This document shows positions 1-6,546 of a stretch of 8,998 nt of DNA, in pieces. The DNA comes from Oscillospiraceae bacterium (GTDB taxonomy: Bacteria; Bacillota; Clostridia; Oscillospirales; Ruminococcaceae): assembly GCA_016295545.1 (NCBI GenBank), contig JAEDLA010000044.1, positions 1 through 8,998 of the forward strand, given 5' to 3'. Made by a program: the position numbers and the translations under genes. Numbering within the stretch: the stretch's first letter is position 1; every line of letters begins with the position of its first letter. The notes under the pieces are model-generated. The model worked only from the letters and a program-made list of their open reading frames with translations, made no database searches and was not told the DNA's origin.

Positions 1-2
1 TC

Positions 3-59
3 GCCTTGATTGACGAAACGCTATCAGACAACTTTTTCAACAGAATGATATGGAATTAG
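3..59 (+). CDS. Possible 3' end of an upstream gene (partial)
   Basis: The only + strand frame open from the left edge for more than a few codons reads 18 codons and stops at TAG (57-59), ending in ...DNFFNRMIWN. The stop lies 30 nt before the purC start, which fits an operon neighbour. The piece is too short to assign to a family; a purine gene would be expected by context, but I see no recognisable purine-enzyme tail. It could equally be chance open frame in a leader. Confidence 0.3.
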   Translation, partial: ALIDETLSDNFFNRMIWN

Positions 60-89
60 TATTAAATAAAATTTCAGGAGGAATTTAAA

Positions 90-806
90 ATGGAAAATAT
101 CGTTAAAAAGGAACAGCTTTATGAGGGAAAGGCTAAGAAAGTCTATGCCACAAACGATCCCGACCTTGTTATCGTTGACTACAAGGACGACGCTACTGCT
201 TTTAACGGCGAGAAAAAGGGGACTATTTCAGGCAAGGGCGTTATCAACAACAAGATGACAAACTATATGTTCAAAATGCTTGAACAGGCAGGCGTTCCTA
301 CTCACCTTGTAGAGGAGATAAGCGACCGTGAAACTATCGTTAAAAAGGTTTCTATCGTTCCTCTTGAGGTTATTGTGAGAAACGTTGCAGCAGGCAGCTT
401 CTCAAAGAAGCTTGGTATCGAGGAGGGCACGCCCTTAAAGCAGCCTACTCTTGAATTCAGCTACAAGAACGATGACCTGGGCGATCCCTTTATCAACGAC
501 TACTACGCTCTCGGACTTGGTCTTGCAACTAAGGAGGAGATCGATACTATTACAAAGTATGCTTTCATGGTAAACGACTATATGGTAAAGTTCTTCAAGG
601 GACTCAATATCGACCTCATTGACTTCAAGATCGAGTTCGGACGCTTCCATGACCAGATAATTCTTGCTGACGAGATATCACCTGACACCTGCCGTTTCTG
701 GGACAGCACAACTCACGAAAAGCTGGACAAGGACCGTTTCCGCAGAGATATGGGCGGCGTTGAAGAGGCTTATCAGGAAATCATGAAGAGACTTATGGGA
801 GAGTAA
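90..806 (+). CDS. purC: SAICAR synthase (phosphoribosylaminoimidazole-succinocarboxamide synthase)
   Basis: PurC is a cytoplasmic enzyme that joins aspartate to CAIR using ATP to give SAICAR. At 238 residues it has the usual bacterial length. Family motifs are clear: the N-terminal ATP-binding strand [10 protein letters not shown] (10-19), [12 protein letters not shown] (33-44), the [12 protein letters not shown] segment (97-108), LIDFKIEFG (176-184) and the C-terminal [12 protein letters not shown] (194-205). The ATG is fixed by AGGAGG at 76-81 with an 8-nt spacer, and the N terminus matches the family. It is the first complete gene of the string; the next gene starts 4 nt after its stop, so the two are very likely co-transcribed. 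I see no substitutions in the key motifs. Confidence 0.97.
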   Translation: MENIVKKEQLYEGKAKKVYATNDPDLVIVDYKDDATAFNGEKKGTISGKGVINNKMTNYMFKMLEQAGVPTHLVEEISDRETIVKKVSIVPLEVIVRNVAAGSFSKKLGIEEGTPLKQPTLEFSYKNDDLGDPFINDYYALGLGLATKEEIDTITKYAFMVNDYMVKFFKGLNIDLIDFKIEFGRFHDQIILADEISPDTCRFWDSTTHEKLDKDRFRRDMGGVEEAYQEIMKRLMGE

Positions 807-810
807 GCGT

Positions 811-2232
811 ATGGGCGGTTTTTTCGGAGCAGCTTCCGAAAACGACTGTGTTACAGACGTTTTCTTCGGAACAGACTATCATTCACATTTAGGCACAAGG
901 AGAGGCGGTATGACTGCCTACTCCGAGAAGCTTGGATTTCAGAGACATATCCACAGCATTGAAAATTCTCCTTTCAGAACAAAGTTTGAGAACGACGCTG
1001 TTGCTATGGAGGGCAAGCTCTGTATCGGCTGTATCAGCGATACAGATCCCCAGCCTATCCTCGTCCGTTCAAAGCTTGGTGTTTACGCCGTTTGCAGCGT
1101 TGGTATAATCAATAATGCAGAGGAGCTTTCAAATGAGCTTCTCAGCAGCGGCTGTGCCAACTTTGAAACAATGAGCAGCGGACTTATCAATTCAGGTGCG
1201 CTTATCGGTGCTCTCATTGCTCAGCGTTCAAGCTTTGCGGAGGGAATAAGATACGCTCAGCAGAAGATCAAGGGCACTATGTCGCTGATAATCCTTACCC
1301 GTGACAGCATTATCGCTGCCCGTGATATTAACGGCAGACTGCCTATAATCATAGGAAAAAGAGAGGACGGCTACTGTCTCTCCCTTGAAGCCTTTGCTTT
1401 CCAGAAGCTTGGCTACTCCACCTATAAGGAGCTTGAACCGGGCGAAATAGTACGCATTACCTCTAAATCCTGCGAGGTGCTTGAAAAGGGCTGCGGCAGA
1501 AAGCATATATGCTCATTCCTGTGGACCTACTACGGCTATCCCAATGCTGTTTACGAGGGCGTTACCGTTGAGACTATGAGAACACGCAACGGTGAGATAA
1601 TGGCAGAAAATGACATTAAGGCAGGCAGACTGCCTGATGTTGACTATGTATGCGGAATCCCTGATTCAGGAACTCCCCATGCTATCGGCTATGCAAACAG
1701 AAGCGGAATTCCCTTTGCACGTCCCTTTATCAAATATACTCCTACATGGCCGAGAAGCTTCATGCCGACTAACCAGTCCATGAGAAATCAGGTGGCAAAA
1801 ATGAAGCTTATCCCTGTACATGAGCTTATCAACGGCAAAAAGCTGCTTTTTGTGGACGACAGTATCGTAAGAGGTACTCAGATGCGTGAAACCGTGGAAT
1901 TTCTCTACGAGCACGGCGCAAAGGAAGTCCATATGCGTTCAGCCTGTCCGCCTATCATGTACGGCTGCAAGTATCTCAACTTCTCACGCAGCACTTCGGA
2001 AATGGAGCTTATTGCAAGACGCATCATCGACCAGCTTGAAGGCAGCGACGGTTTGAAATATATTGAGGATTACAGCCGTTCTGATACGGAAAGAGGCAGA
2101 AAGCTCAGAGAAGAAATCTGCCGTCAGTTAAAGCTTACTTCCCTTGAATTTCAGACGCTTGAGGGTACGGTTGAGGCGATCGGTTTGCCCTCCTGCGATT
2201 TATGCTCCTACTGCTGGGACGGAAAGGAATGA
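811..2232 (+). CDS. PurF-like protein with a degenerate glutaminase domain
   Basis: This 473-residue protein has the two-domain layout of glutamine PRPP amidotransferase and about the length of the true PurF that follows it. Where PurF has Cys-Gly-Val-Phe-Gly at the mature N terminus, this one reads M-GGFFGAA (Gly2 at the nucleophile position). The RYST arginine, the HNG oxyanion motif and the TNDTEV aspartate of PurF are also absent at the equivalent places (about 71-130). By contrast the C-terminal phosphoribosyltransferase half keeps GIPDSG (282-287) and the PRPP loop FVDDSIVRGT (347-356). It also keeps cysteines aligned with the Fe-S ligands: C234, C386 and the C462/C465/C468 cluster. The acceptor-loop signature NRYVG is replaced (YTPTWPR, 309-315). 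It starts 4 nt after purC, with GGGAG just upstream, and ends 6 nt before purF. It probably cannot use glutamine. A regulatory or partner subunit of PurF, or an ammonia-dependent enzyme, are guesses. Databases often label such paralogs simply as amidophosphoribosyltransferase. Confidence 0.85.
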   Translation: MGGFFGAASENDCVTDVFFGTDYHSHLGTRRGGMTAYSEKLGFQRHIHSIENSPFRTKFENDAVAMEGKLCIGCISDTDPQPILVRSKLGVYAVCSVGIINNAEELSNELLSSGCANFETMSSGLINSGALIGALIAQRSSFAEGIRYAQQKIKGTMSLIILTRDSIIAARDINGRLPIIIGKREDGYCLSLEAFAFQKLGYSTYKELEPGEIVRITSKSCEVLEKGCGRKHICSFLWTYYGYPNAVYEGVTVETMRTRNGEIMAENDIKAGRLPDVDYVCGIPDSGTPHAIGYANRSGIPFARPFIKYTPTWPRSFMPTNQSMRNQVAKMKLIPVHELINGKKLLFVDDSIVRGTQMRETVEFLYEHGAKEVHMRSACPPIMYGCKYLNFSRSTSEMELIARRIIDQLEGSDGLKYIEDYSRSDTERGRKLREEICRQLKLTSLEFQTLEGTVEAIGLPSCDLCSYCWDGKE

Positions 2233-2241
2233 TTCCATTTG
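2224..2241 (+). promoter_or_regulatory. Ribosome binding site and TTG start of purF
   Basis: AAGGA (2224-2228) lies within the last codons of the preceding gene, 10 nt before a TTG codon at 2239. An in-frame stop (TGA, 2230-2232, also the stop of the preceding gene) excludes any earlier start. No ATG precedes the conserved EECGVFG motif, so initiation must be at this TTG or at the second TTG (2251). The first has the better spacing and gives an 8-residue propeptide. Confidence 0.65.
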
Positions 2242-3657
2242 AATAAAGGTTTGCATGAGGAATGCGGCGTTTTCGGCATTTTCAGTCCGAATACCACTGA
2301 TGTGGCGTCCATTACCTACGCTGCGCTCTATGCGCTTCAGCACAGAGGACAGGAAAGCTGCGGCATCGTTGTTAATGACAGAGGAATTTTTTCACATCAT
2401 AAGGATTTAGGACTTGTTCACGAGGTTTTCAGCAAACGTGTGCTTGATAATCTCGGATATGGCAATATATCCATAGGACACGTAAGGTACTCCACAACAG
2501 GCAACTCAAATCGTGCAAATGCACAGCCCCTTGTTGTACGTCATGTAAAAGGTCCTATGGCGATAGCCCATAACGGAAATCTCGTAAATGCCCATATTCT
2601 CCGTGAAAAGTATGAGCTTATGGGAGGGATATTCCAGTCCACCAATGATACGGAGGTCATCTCCTATGCCATTACAGAGCAGCGGCTCAGACAAGGCTCT
2701 ATCGAAGAAGCTGTTGAGCACGCCATGTATGACCTTAAAGGGGCATATTCCCTTGTAATAATGTCTCCTCAGAAGCTTATTGCTGCAAGAGATCCCAACG
2801 GCTTCCGGCCGCTTTGTATGGGAAGCTTTCCTGACGGTACAGTTGTTTTCTCCTCAGAAAGCTGTGCTCTTGACAGTATAGGCGCAGATTTTGTAAGAGA
2901 CCTTGAACCGGGAGAAATAGTTGTTGCCGATAAGGACGGTGTACGCTCTATTACACGTCACTGCGGCAGAGCTTCAACGATGTGCGTATTTGAGTATGTG
3001 TACTTTGCACGTCCTGATTCAGTGATTCAGGGCTGCAGCGTTCATCACGCACGTCTCAGGGCAGGGGAGCTTCTGTGGAAGGAGCATCCTGTTGAAGCTG
3101 ATATCGTTGTGGGAGTTCCCGACAGCGGTATCGACGCAGCACTGGGACTTTCCCATGCGTCAGGAATCCCTTACGGCGTTGGCTTCATCAAAAACCGCTA
3201 TGTAGGACGAACCTTTATTCAGCCAAGTCAGTCTCAGCGGACTAATTCCGTAAAAATCAAGCTTAATGTTATCAAAGAGGCTGTACGGGGAAAGAGAGTT
3301 ATCCTTGTGGACGACAGTATCGTCAGGGGCACGACCTCAGCAAGGATAGTAAGTATTCTCAGAGAGGCAGGAGCAAAGGAGATTCATTTCCGTATATCCT
3401 GTCCGCCCTTTACAAATCCCTGTTATTTCGGAACAGATATTGACAGCCGTGAGAATCTTATCGCCTGCAAAATGAGCGTACCTGAGATATGCCGTGAAAT
3501 AGGTGCAGATTCTCTTGGCTACCTCAGTCTTGAGGGGGTAAGGTCTATTGCAGATACAGCTGACTGCGGCTTCTGTACAGGCTGCTTTACCGGAGAATAC
3601 CCCATTGATGTTCCGAAGGAAATGCCCAAGGATAAATTTGAATCAAAGATACAGTGA
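2239..3657 (+). CDS. purF: Amidophosphoribosyltransferase (glutamine PRPP amidotransferase)
   Basis: PurF catalyses the first committed step of purine synthesis, PRPP plus glutamine to 5-phosphoribosylamine. The 472-residue protein is of the Bacillus type, made with a short propeptide that is removed to expose the catalytic cysteine (Cys9 in EECGVFG). The glutaminase domain shows LQHRGQES (33-40), the RYST arginine R83, AHNGN (110-114) and TNDTEV (135-140). The phosphoribosyltransferase domain shows GVPDSG (292-297), the flexible-loop sequence KNRYVGRTF (318-326) and the PRPP loop VDDSIVRGT (357-365). C249, C395 and the CGFCTGC cysteines (443-449) match the [4Fe-4S] ligands of B. subtilis PurF. 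Translation starts at TTG. It follows the degenerate paralog by 6 nt and precedes purM by 80 nt. All catalytic features look intact, so this is the working enzyme of the pair. Confidence 0.97.
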   Translation: MNKGLHEECGVFGIFSPNTTDVASITYAALYALQHRGQESCGIVVNDRGIFSHHKDLGLVHEVFSKRVLDNLGYGNISIGHVRYSTTGNSNRANAQPLVVRHVKGPMAIAHNGNLVNAHILREKYELMGGIFQSTNDTEVISYAITEQRLRQGSIEEAVEHAMYDLKGAYSLVIMSPQKLIAARDPNGFRPLCMGSFPDGTVVFSSESCALDSIGADFVRDLEPGEIVVADKDGVRSITRHCGRASTMCVFEYVYFARPDSVIQGCSVHHARLRAGELLWKEHPVEADIVVGVPDSGIDAALGLSHASGIPYGVGFIKNRYVGRTFIQPSQSQRTNSVKIKLNVIKEAVRGKRVILVDDSIVRGTTSARIVSILREAGAKEIHFRISCPPFTNPCYFGTDIDSRENLIACKMSVPEICREIGADSLGYLSLEGVRSIADTADCGFCTGCFTGEYPIDVPKEMPKDKFESKIQ

Positions 3658-3737
3658 TATTTCTGCTGCTGTATTGTCTGATATGCATAACAGAATATTC
3701 GACGAAATATTAAATAAACAAACGGAGGATTATTTAA

Positions 3738-4772
3738 ATGAAGAGTTACTCTGAAAGCTATAAAAAGGCAGGCGTTGACGTTACTGCCGGATATAAGGCT
3801 GTAGAGCTTATGAAGGCTCATATTGCCAAAACCATGACTGCCGGAGCTCTCTCAGGCATAGGCGGCTTCGGCGGTCTTTACGAGCTTGATATGACAGGCA
3901 TCACAAAGCCGGTGCTTGTTTCCGGAACAGACGGCGTAGGCACCAAGCTGAAAATCGCTTTCCTTATGGACAAGCACAATACTGTGGGAATCGACTGCGT
4001 GGCAATGTGTGTAAACGACATTATCTGCTGCGGTGCAAAGCCGCAGTTCTTCCTTGACTATATTGCAGTAGGAAAGAATTACCCTGAAAAAATCGCTGAT
4101 ATCGTTTCCGGTGTTGCAGAGGGCTGCATACAGGCAGGCTGTGCGCTTATCGGCGGTGAAACTGCTGAAATGCCTGGTTTTTATCCTGTTGACGAATATG
4201 ACCTTGCTGGTTTCTCCGTAGGCGTTGTGGACAAGGATAAGATACTAAAACCTGAAACTCAGAAAGCCGGAGATGTTCTTGTTGCTATCAAGTCAAGCGG
4301 TGTTCACTCAAACGGCTTTTCACTTGTCAGAAATGTATTTACTGTCAATGAGCAGAATCTTGCACGTCATTTCTCAGACCTGGGAACTACTCTCGGCGAA
4401 TGCCTTATTACTCCTACAAAAATCTATGTAAAGGCAATAATGAAGCTTCTTGACGAAGTTCAGGTAAAGTCAATCTCCCACATTACCGGAGGCGGCTTCT
4501 ATGAGAATATTCCACGTTCACTTCCGTCAAATCTTGCTGCAAAAATTGAGCGTAATGCTGTACAGGTTCTCCCGATTTTTGACCTTATTGCAAGAACCGG
4601 CAACATTCCGGAAAGAGATATGTTCAACACATTTAACATGGGTGTGGGAATGATAGTTTCCGTTGATAAAAATGACGCTGACAAGGCAGTTGCTGCTATT
4701 AATTCTACCGGCGAGGAAGCCTATGTTCTCGGTGAGCTTGTTGAATCAGACGAGGGCGTTATTATCTGCTGA
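3738..4772 (+). CDS. purM: Phosphoribosylformylglycinamidine cyclo-ligase (AIR synthetase)
   Basis: PurM uses ATP to cyclise FGAM to AIR, the fifth step of the pathway. The 344-residue length equals that of typical bacterial PurM. Motifs along the chain are the glycine-rich [11 protein letters not shown] (40-50), [13 protein letters not shown] (62-74), the ATP-grasping segment around [12 protein letters not shown] (91-102), [11 protein letters not shown] (139-149), [13 protein letters not shown] (187-199) and [12 protein letters not shown] (249-260). The ATG has GGAGG at 3724-3728 with a 9-nt spacer. The 80-nt gap after purF holds no convincing promoter or terminator, so the genes are probably on one transcript. 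The next gene, an unrelated secreted protein, begins only 3 nt after the stop. Confidence 0.97.
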   Translation: MKSYSESYKKAGVDVTAGYKAVELMKAHIAKTMTAGALSGIGGFGGLYELDMTGITKPVLVSGTDGVGTKLKIAFLMDKHNTVGIDCVAMCVNDIICCGAKPQFFLDYIAVGKNYPEKIADIVSGVAEGCIQAGCALIGGETAEMPGFYPVDEYDLAGFSVGVVDKDKILKPETQKAGDVLVAIKSSGVHSNGFSLVRNVFTVNEQNLARHFSDLGTTLGECLITPTKIYVKAIMKLLDEVQVKSISHITGGGFYENIPRSLPSNLAAKIERNAVQVLPIFDLIARTGNIPERDMFNTFNMGVGMIVSVDKNDADKAVAAINSTGEEAYVLGELVESDEGVIIC

Positions 4773-4775
4773 TTT

Positions 4776-5645
4776 ATGAAAAAACACATTATTACTGCTG
4801 CCCTGACAGCTGCCGCAATGACAGCTGTCTCCGCAGCTTCGGCGTTTTCAGCGGGGGAAAGCTACGACATCAACTCCGACGGCTCAGCGGACTGCTTCGA
4901 CCTCATCTCGATGCGGCAGGAGTACATAGACGGCAATGTCACCGCTGAACAGCTGAAAGAGCTGAACTGCTTTATTCTTCAGCGCAGCTATATGGGCGAA
5001 ACGGAATATACCATTGATGAATCGGCTATTCTTGAACCAAAGGGCACTGTTCATACGGGAGAGGGTACATTCTACGGCGGCGGCTACGAGGGCGGCTGTG
5101 CAATGCTCGATCCCATTTCAAGAGAAGATTACTGGATAGTTGCAATGAACCTTGAGGATTACAACAATGCTCAGCTTGCCGGAGCCTATATTGAGGTTAC
5201 AGGTGAGCTTGGCACTATAAATATGCTTGTAACAGACCTGCTGCCGGAGGGCAAAAAGGGTGACCTTGACCTCTATACCGACGCCTTTCCCCTTATTGCT
5301 CCTGTGGAAAAGGGACGTGTACCGGTGTCGTGGAAGATAATTCCCCTTGACAGTGCGGAGAATGCTCCTATATCCTTTAAATTCAAGGAGGGCAGCTCGG
5401 AATTCTGGTGCGGAGTTCAGGTGCGCAATCACCGCTATCCCGTAACACGGCTTGAATATCTCAATGAGGACGGCGAATTTGTGGAGCTTCCCAGACGGCA
5501 GTATAATTTCTTTGAAAGTATGGATATGGGGGCAGGACCTTTTACGTTCAGGATAACTGATATTTACGGACAGGTCATCATTGACGAAAATATCCCCCTT
5601 GTCCCCGATGATATTACAGAGGGACACGTCCAGTTCCCATTGTAA
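4776..5645 (+). CDS. Secreted bacterial expansin with degenerate dockerin segment
   Basis: Expansins loosen plant cell walls by disrupting non-covalent polysaccharide contacts. The 289-residue protein begins with a signal peptide (MKK, hydrophobic Ala-rich core, likely cleavage near residues 23-26). A dockerin-like segment follows: DINSDGSADCFD (31-42) has calcium ligands at loop positions 1, 3, 5 and 12, while the second repeat (52-75) keeps DG but lacks most ligands. Residues 95-289 match the two-domain B. subtilis EXLX1 (YoaJ) layout. Visible matches are GGGYEGG (101-107), LLDP-like MLDP (110-113), TDLLPEG (153-159) with D154, LDL with D165, VQVRNHRYPV (214-223), QYNFFES (242-248) and the terminal GHVQFP (283-288). 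D154 and D165 align with EXLX1 D71 and D82; Y73 is Leu156, and the binding-surface WW is F210-W211. The start lies 3 nt after purM with no clear ribosome binding site, suggesting translational coupling. No purine role is evident. Confidence 0.88.
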   Translation: MKKHIITAALTAAAMTAVSAASAFSAGESYDINSDGSADCFDLISMRQEYIDGNVTAEQLKELNCFILQRSYMGETEYTIDESAILEPKGTVHTGEGTFYGGGYEGGCAMLDPISREDYWIVAMNLEDYNNAQLAGAYIEVTGELGTINMLVTDLLPEGKKGDLDLYTDAFPLIAPVEKGRVPVSWKIIPLDSAENAPISFKFKEGSSEFWCGVQVRNHRYPVTRLEYLNEDGEFVELPRRQYNFFESMDMGAGPFTFRITDIYGQVIIDENIPLVPDDITEGHVQFPL

Positions 5646-5684
5646 CTATAGGTCATACAAATTATTTTTACTTTTACGGAATTA

Positions 5685-5707
5685 TTAAGGGGACGCTGTC
5701 CCCTTAA
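5685..5707 (+). repeat. Hairpin 1 (10-bp stem, GCT loop)
   Basis: TTAAGGGGAC pairs perfectly with GTCCCCTTAA around a 3-nt loop. It is followed by AAAATCCCC rather than a T tract, so it is not a classical intrinsic terminator. It is the first of two related units: 5687-5713 and 5719-5745 match at 21 of 27 positions. Confidence 0.75.
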
Positions 5708-5716
5708 AATCCCCTG

Positions 5717-5739
5717 CCAAAGGGACAATGTCCCTTTGG
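5717..5739 (+). repeat. Hairpin 2 (10-bp stem, AAT loop)
   Basis: CCAAAGGGAC pairs perfectly with GTCCCTTTGG around a 3-nt loop. It is a diverged tandem copy of hairpin 1; one G-C stem pair in hairpin 1 (5689/5703) is an A-T pair here (5721/5735), so the pairing is kept although the sequence changed. No T tract follows. Confidence 0.75.
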
Positions 5740-5749
5740 AATCCCACGT

Positions 5750-5790
5750 CTCATTTTGATATACCCCATAAAGGGGTATATCAAAATGAG
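5750..5790 (+). repeat. Hairpin 3 (perfect 18-bp stem, ATAAA loop)
   Basis: The arms 5750-5767 (CTCATTTTGATATACCCC) and 5773-5790 are exact reverse complements separated by 5 nt. It lies near the centre of the larger inverted-arm element. The downstream sequence is GAGGGGTTCAAAAAC, without a T run. In RNA it would be a very stable stem that could act as a processing site or attenuate read-through into purN; this is inference. Confidence 0.8.
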
Positions 5791-5900
5791 GAGGGGTTCA
5801 AAAACATTGTTCATTGGCAAAAAATTAAGAAGATAACACCCCTTAATAATACCAAAAAAGTAAAACTGATTTACAAGCCTTATGGAACGGAGAAATTAAA

Positions 5901-6527
5901 ATGAAAAATATAATTATTCTTGTATCGGGAGGCGGTACAAATCTTCAGGCTCTTATAGACGCTGAAAAAAGCGGTGGTATACAGGGAGGAAAGATTACCT
6001 GTGTCATCTCCTCCAATCCCGATGCATACGCTCTTGAAAGAGCAAAAAACAACGGCATAAAGACGAGAGTAATCCCTCGTAAGGATTATACCGACAGCGT
6101 TTCCTACAGTCATGAAATACTTGCGGCTCTCAATGAGGAAAAGGCTGACCTTGTAGTGCTTGCCGGATTTATGACGATACTTGACCAGTGCGTCACCAAA
6201 GCCTATGCATACAAAATCATAAACGTTCATCCGGCGCTTATACCCTCGTTCTGCGGAGAGGGATTTTACGGCTTGAAAGTGCATAAGGCTGCTCTTGACT
6301 ACGGTGTAAAGGTATCCGGAGCAACTATCCACTTTGTAAACGAAAAGGCTGATGCAGGCGCAGTTATCCTGCAGGGCACTGTTGACATAAAGCCTGATGA
6401 TACACCGGAGGTTCTCCAGCGGCGTATTATGGAAAACGTGGAATGGAAGCTTCTGCCGAAAGCCGTTTCACTTTTCTGTCAGGATAAGATTGAGATACGT
6501 GACGGAAAGGCATATGTAAGAGAATAA
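5901..6527 (+). CDS. purN: Phosphoribosylglycinamide formyltransferase (GAR transformylase)
   Basis: PurN transfers the formyl group of 10-formyltetrahydrofolate to GAR, the third step of the pathway. The 208-residue protein has the usual single-domain length. It carries the N-terminal phosphate-binding loop SGGGTNLQ (9-16), SSNPDA (37-42), LAGFMTIL (87-94) and the catalytic signature INVHPALIPSF (107-117) with Asn108 and His110. GATIHFVNEKADAGAVILQ (140-158) supplies the catalytic Asp151. All three residues align with the Asn-His-Asp set of E. coli PurN. The ATG follows GGAG (5889-5892) by 8 nt. It is separated from purM by the expansin gene and the hairpin element, whereas purM and purN are adjacent in many Firmicutes such as B. 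subtilis. The purO-type gene begins 19 nt after its stop. Confidence 0.97.
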   Translation: MKNIIILVSGGGTNLQALIDAEKSGGIQGGKITCVISSNPDAYALERAKNNGIKTRVIPRKDYTDSVSYSHEILAALNEEKADLVVLAGFMTILDQCVTKAYAYKIINVHPALIPSFCGEGFYGLKVHKAALDYGVKVSGATIHFVNEKADAGAVILQGTVDIKPDDTPEVLQRRIMENVEWKLLPKAVSLFCQDKIEIRDGKAYVRE

Positions 6528-6546
6528 TATAACGGAGGTATGAATC

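Larger units (their letters stand above)
5659..5872 (+). repeat. MITE-like element with imperfect inverted terminal arms
   Basis: Most of the gap between the expansin gene and purN is one symmetrical unit. The left arm 5659-5692 and right arm 5839-5872 are inverted copies matching at 29 of 34 positions; the innermost 12 (ATTATTAAGGGG / CCCCTTAATAAT) match perfectly. Between them lie three perfect hairpins. There is no coding frame of note, so if mobile it would be moved by another element's transposase. I see no clear target-site duplication, so the boundaries are approximate. It could instead be an intergenic REP/ERIC-like repeat or a structured RNA in the operon transcript. Confidence 0.6.

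Noticed and set aside
1..89. Purine riboswitch or PurR-type operator before purC
   Set aside because: Too little upstream sequence is present and no purine aptamer core or PurBox-like pair is visible.
3548..3754. 68-codon + frame bridging the purF end and the purM start
   Set aside because: It overlaps purF's Fe-S cysteine region in another frame and the purM start; no ribosome binding site or family resemblance.
5118..5627. 169-codon open frame on the minus strand inside the expansin gene
   Set aside because: It is antisense to a well-matched expansin sequence, has no recognisable motif and its composition looks like a shadow of codon bias.
5685..5790. Rho-independent terminators at the three hairpins
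   Set aside because: None of the stems is followed by a T run on the + strand, nor preceded by an A run that would make a minus-strand terminator.
5807..5850. Sigma-70 promoter for purN (TTGTTC or TTGGCA followed by TAATAAT)
   Set aside because: TTGTTC has no acceptable -10 at 16-18 nt, and TTGGCA to TAATAA is about 24 nt apart, so no pair is convincing.
5880..6332. 150-codon minus-strand open frame across purN
   Set aside because: It lies opposite the conserved purN catalytic region and shows no domain features.
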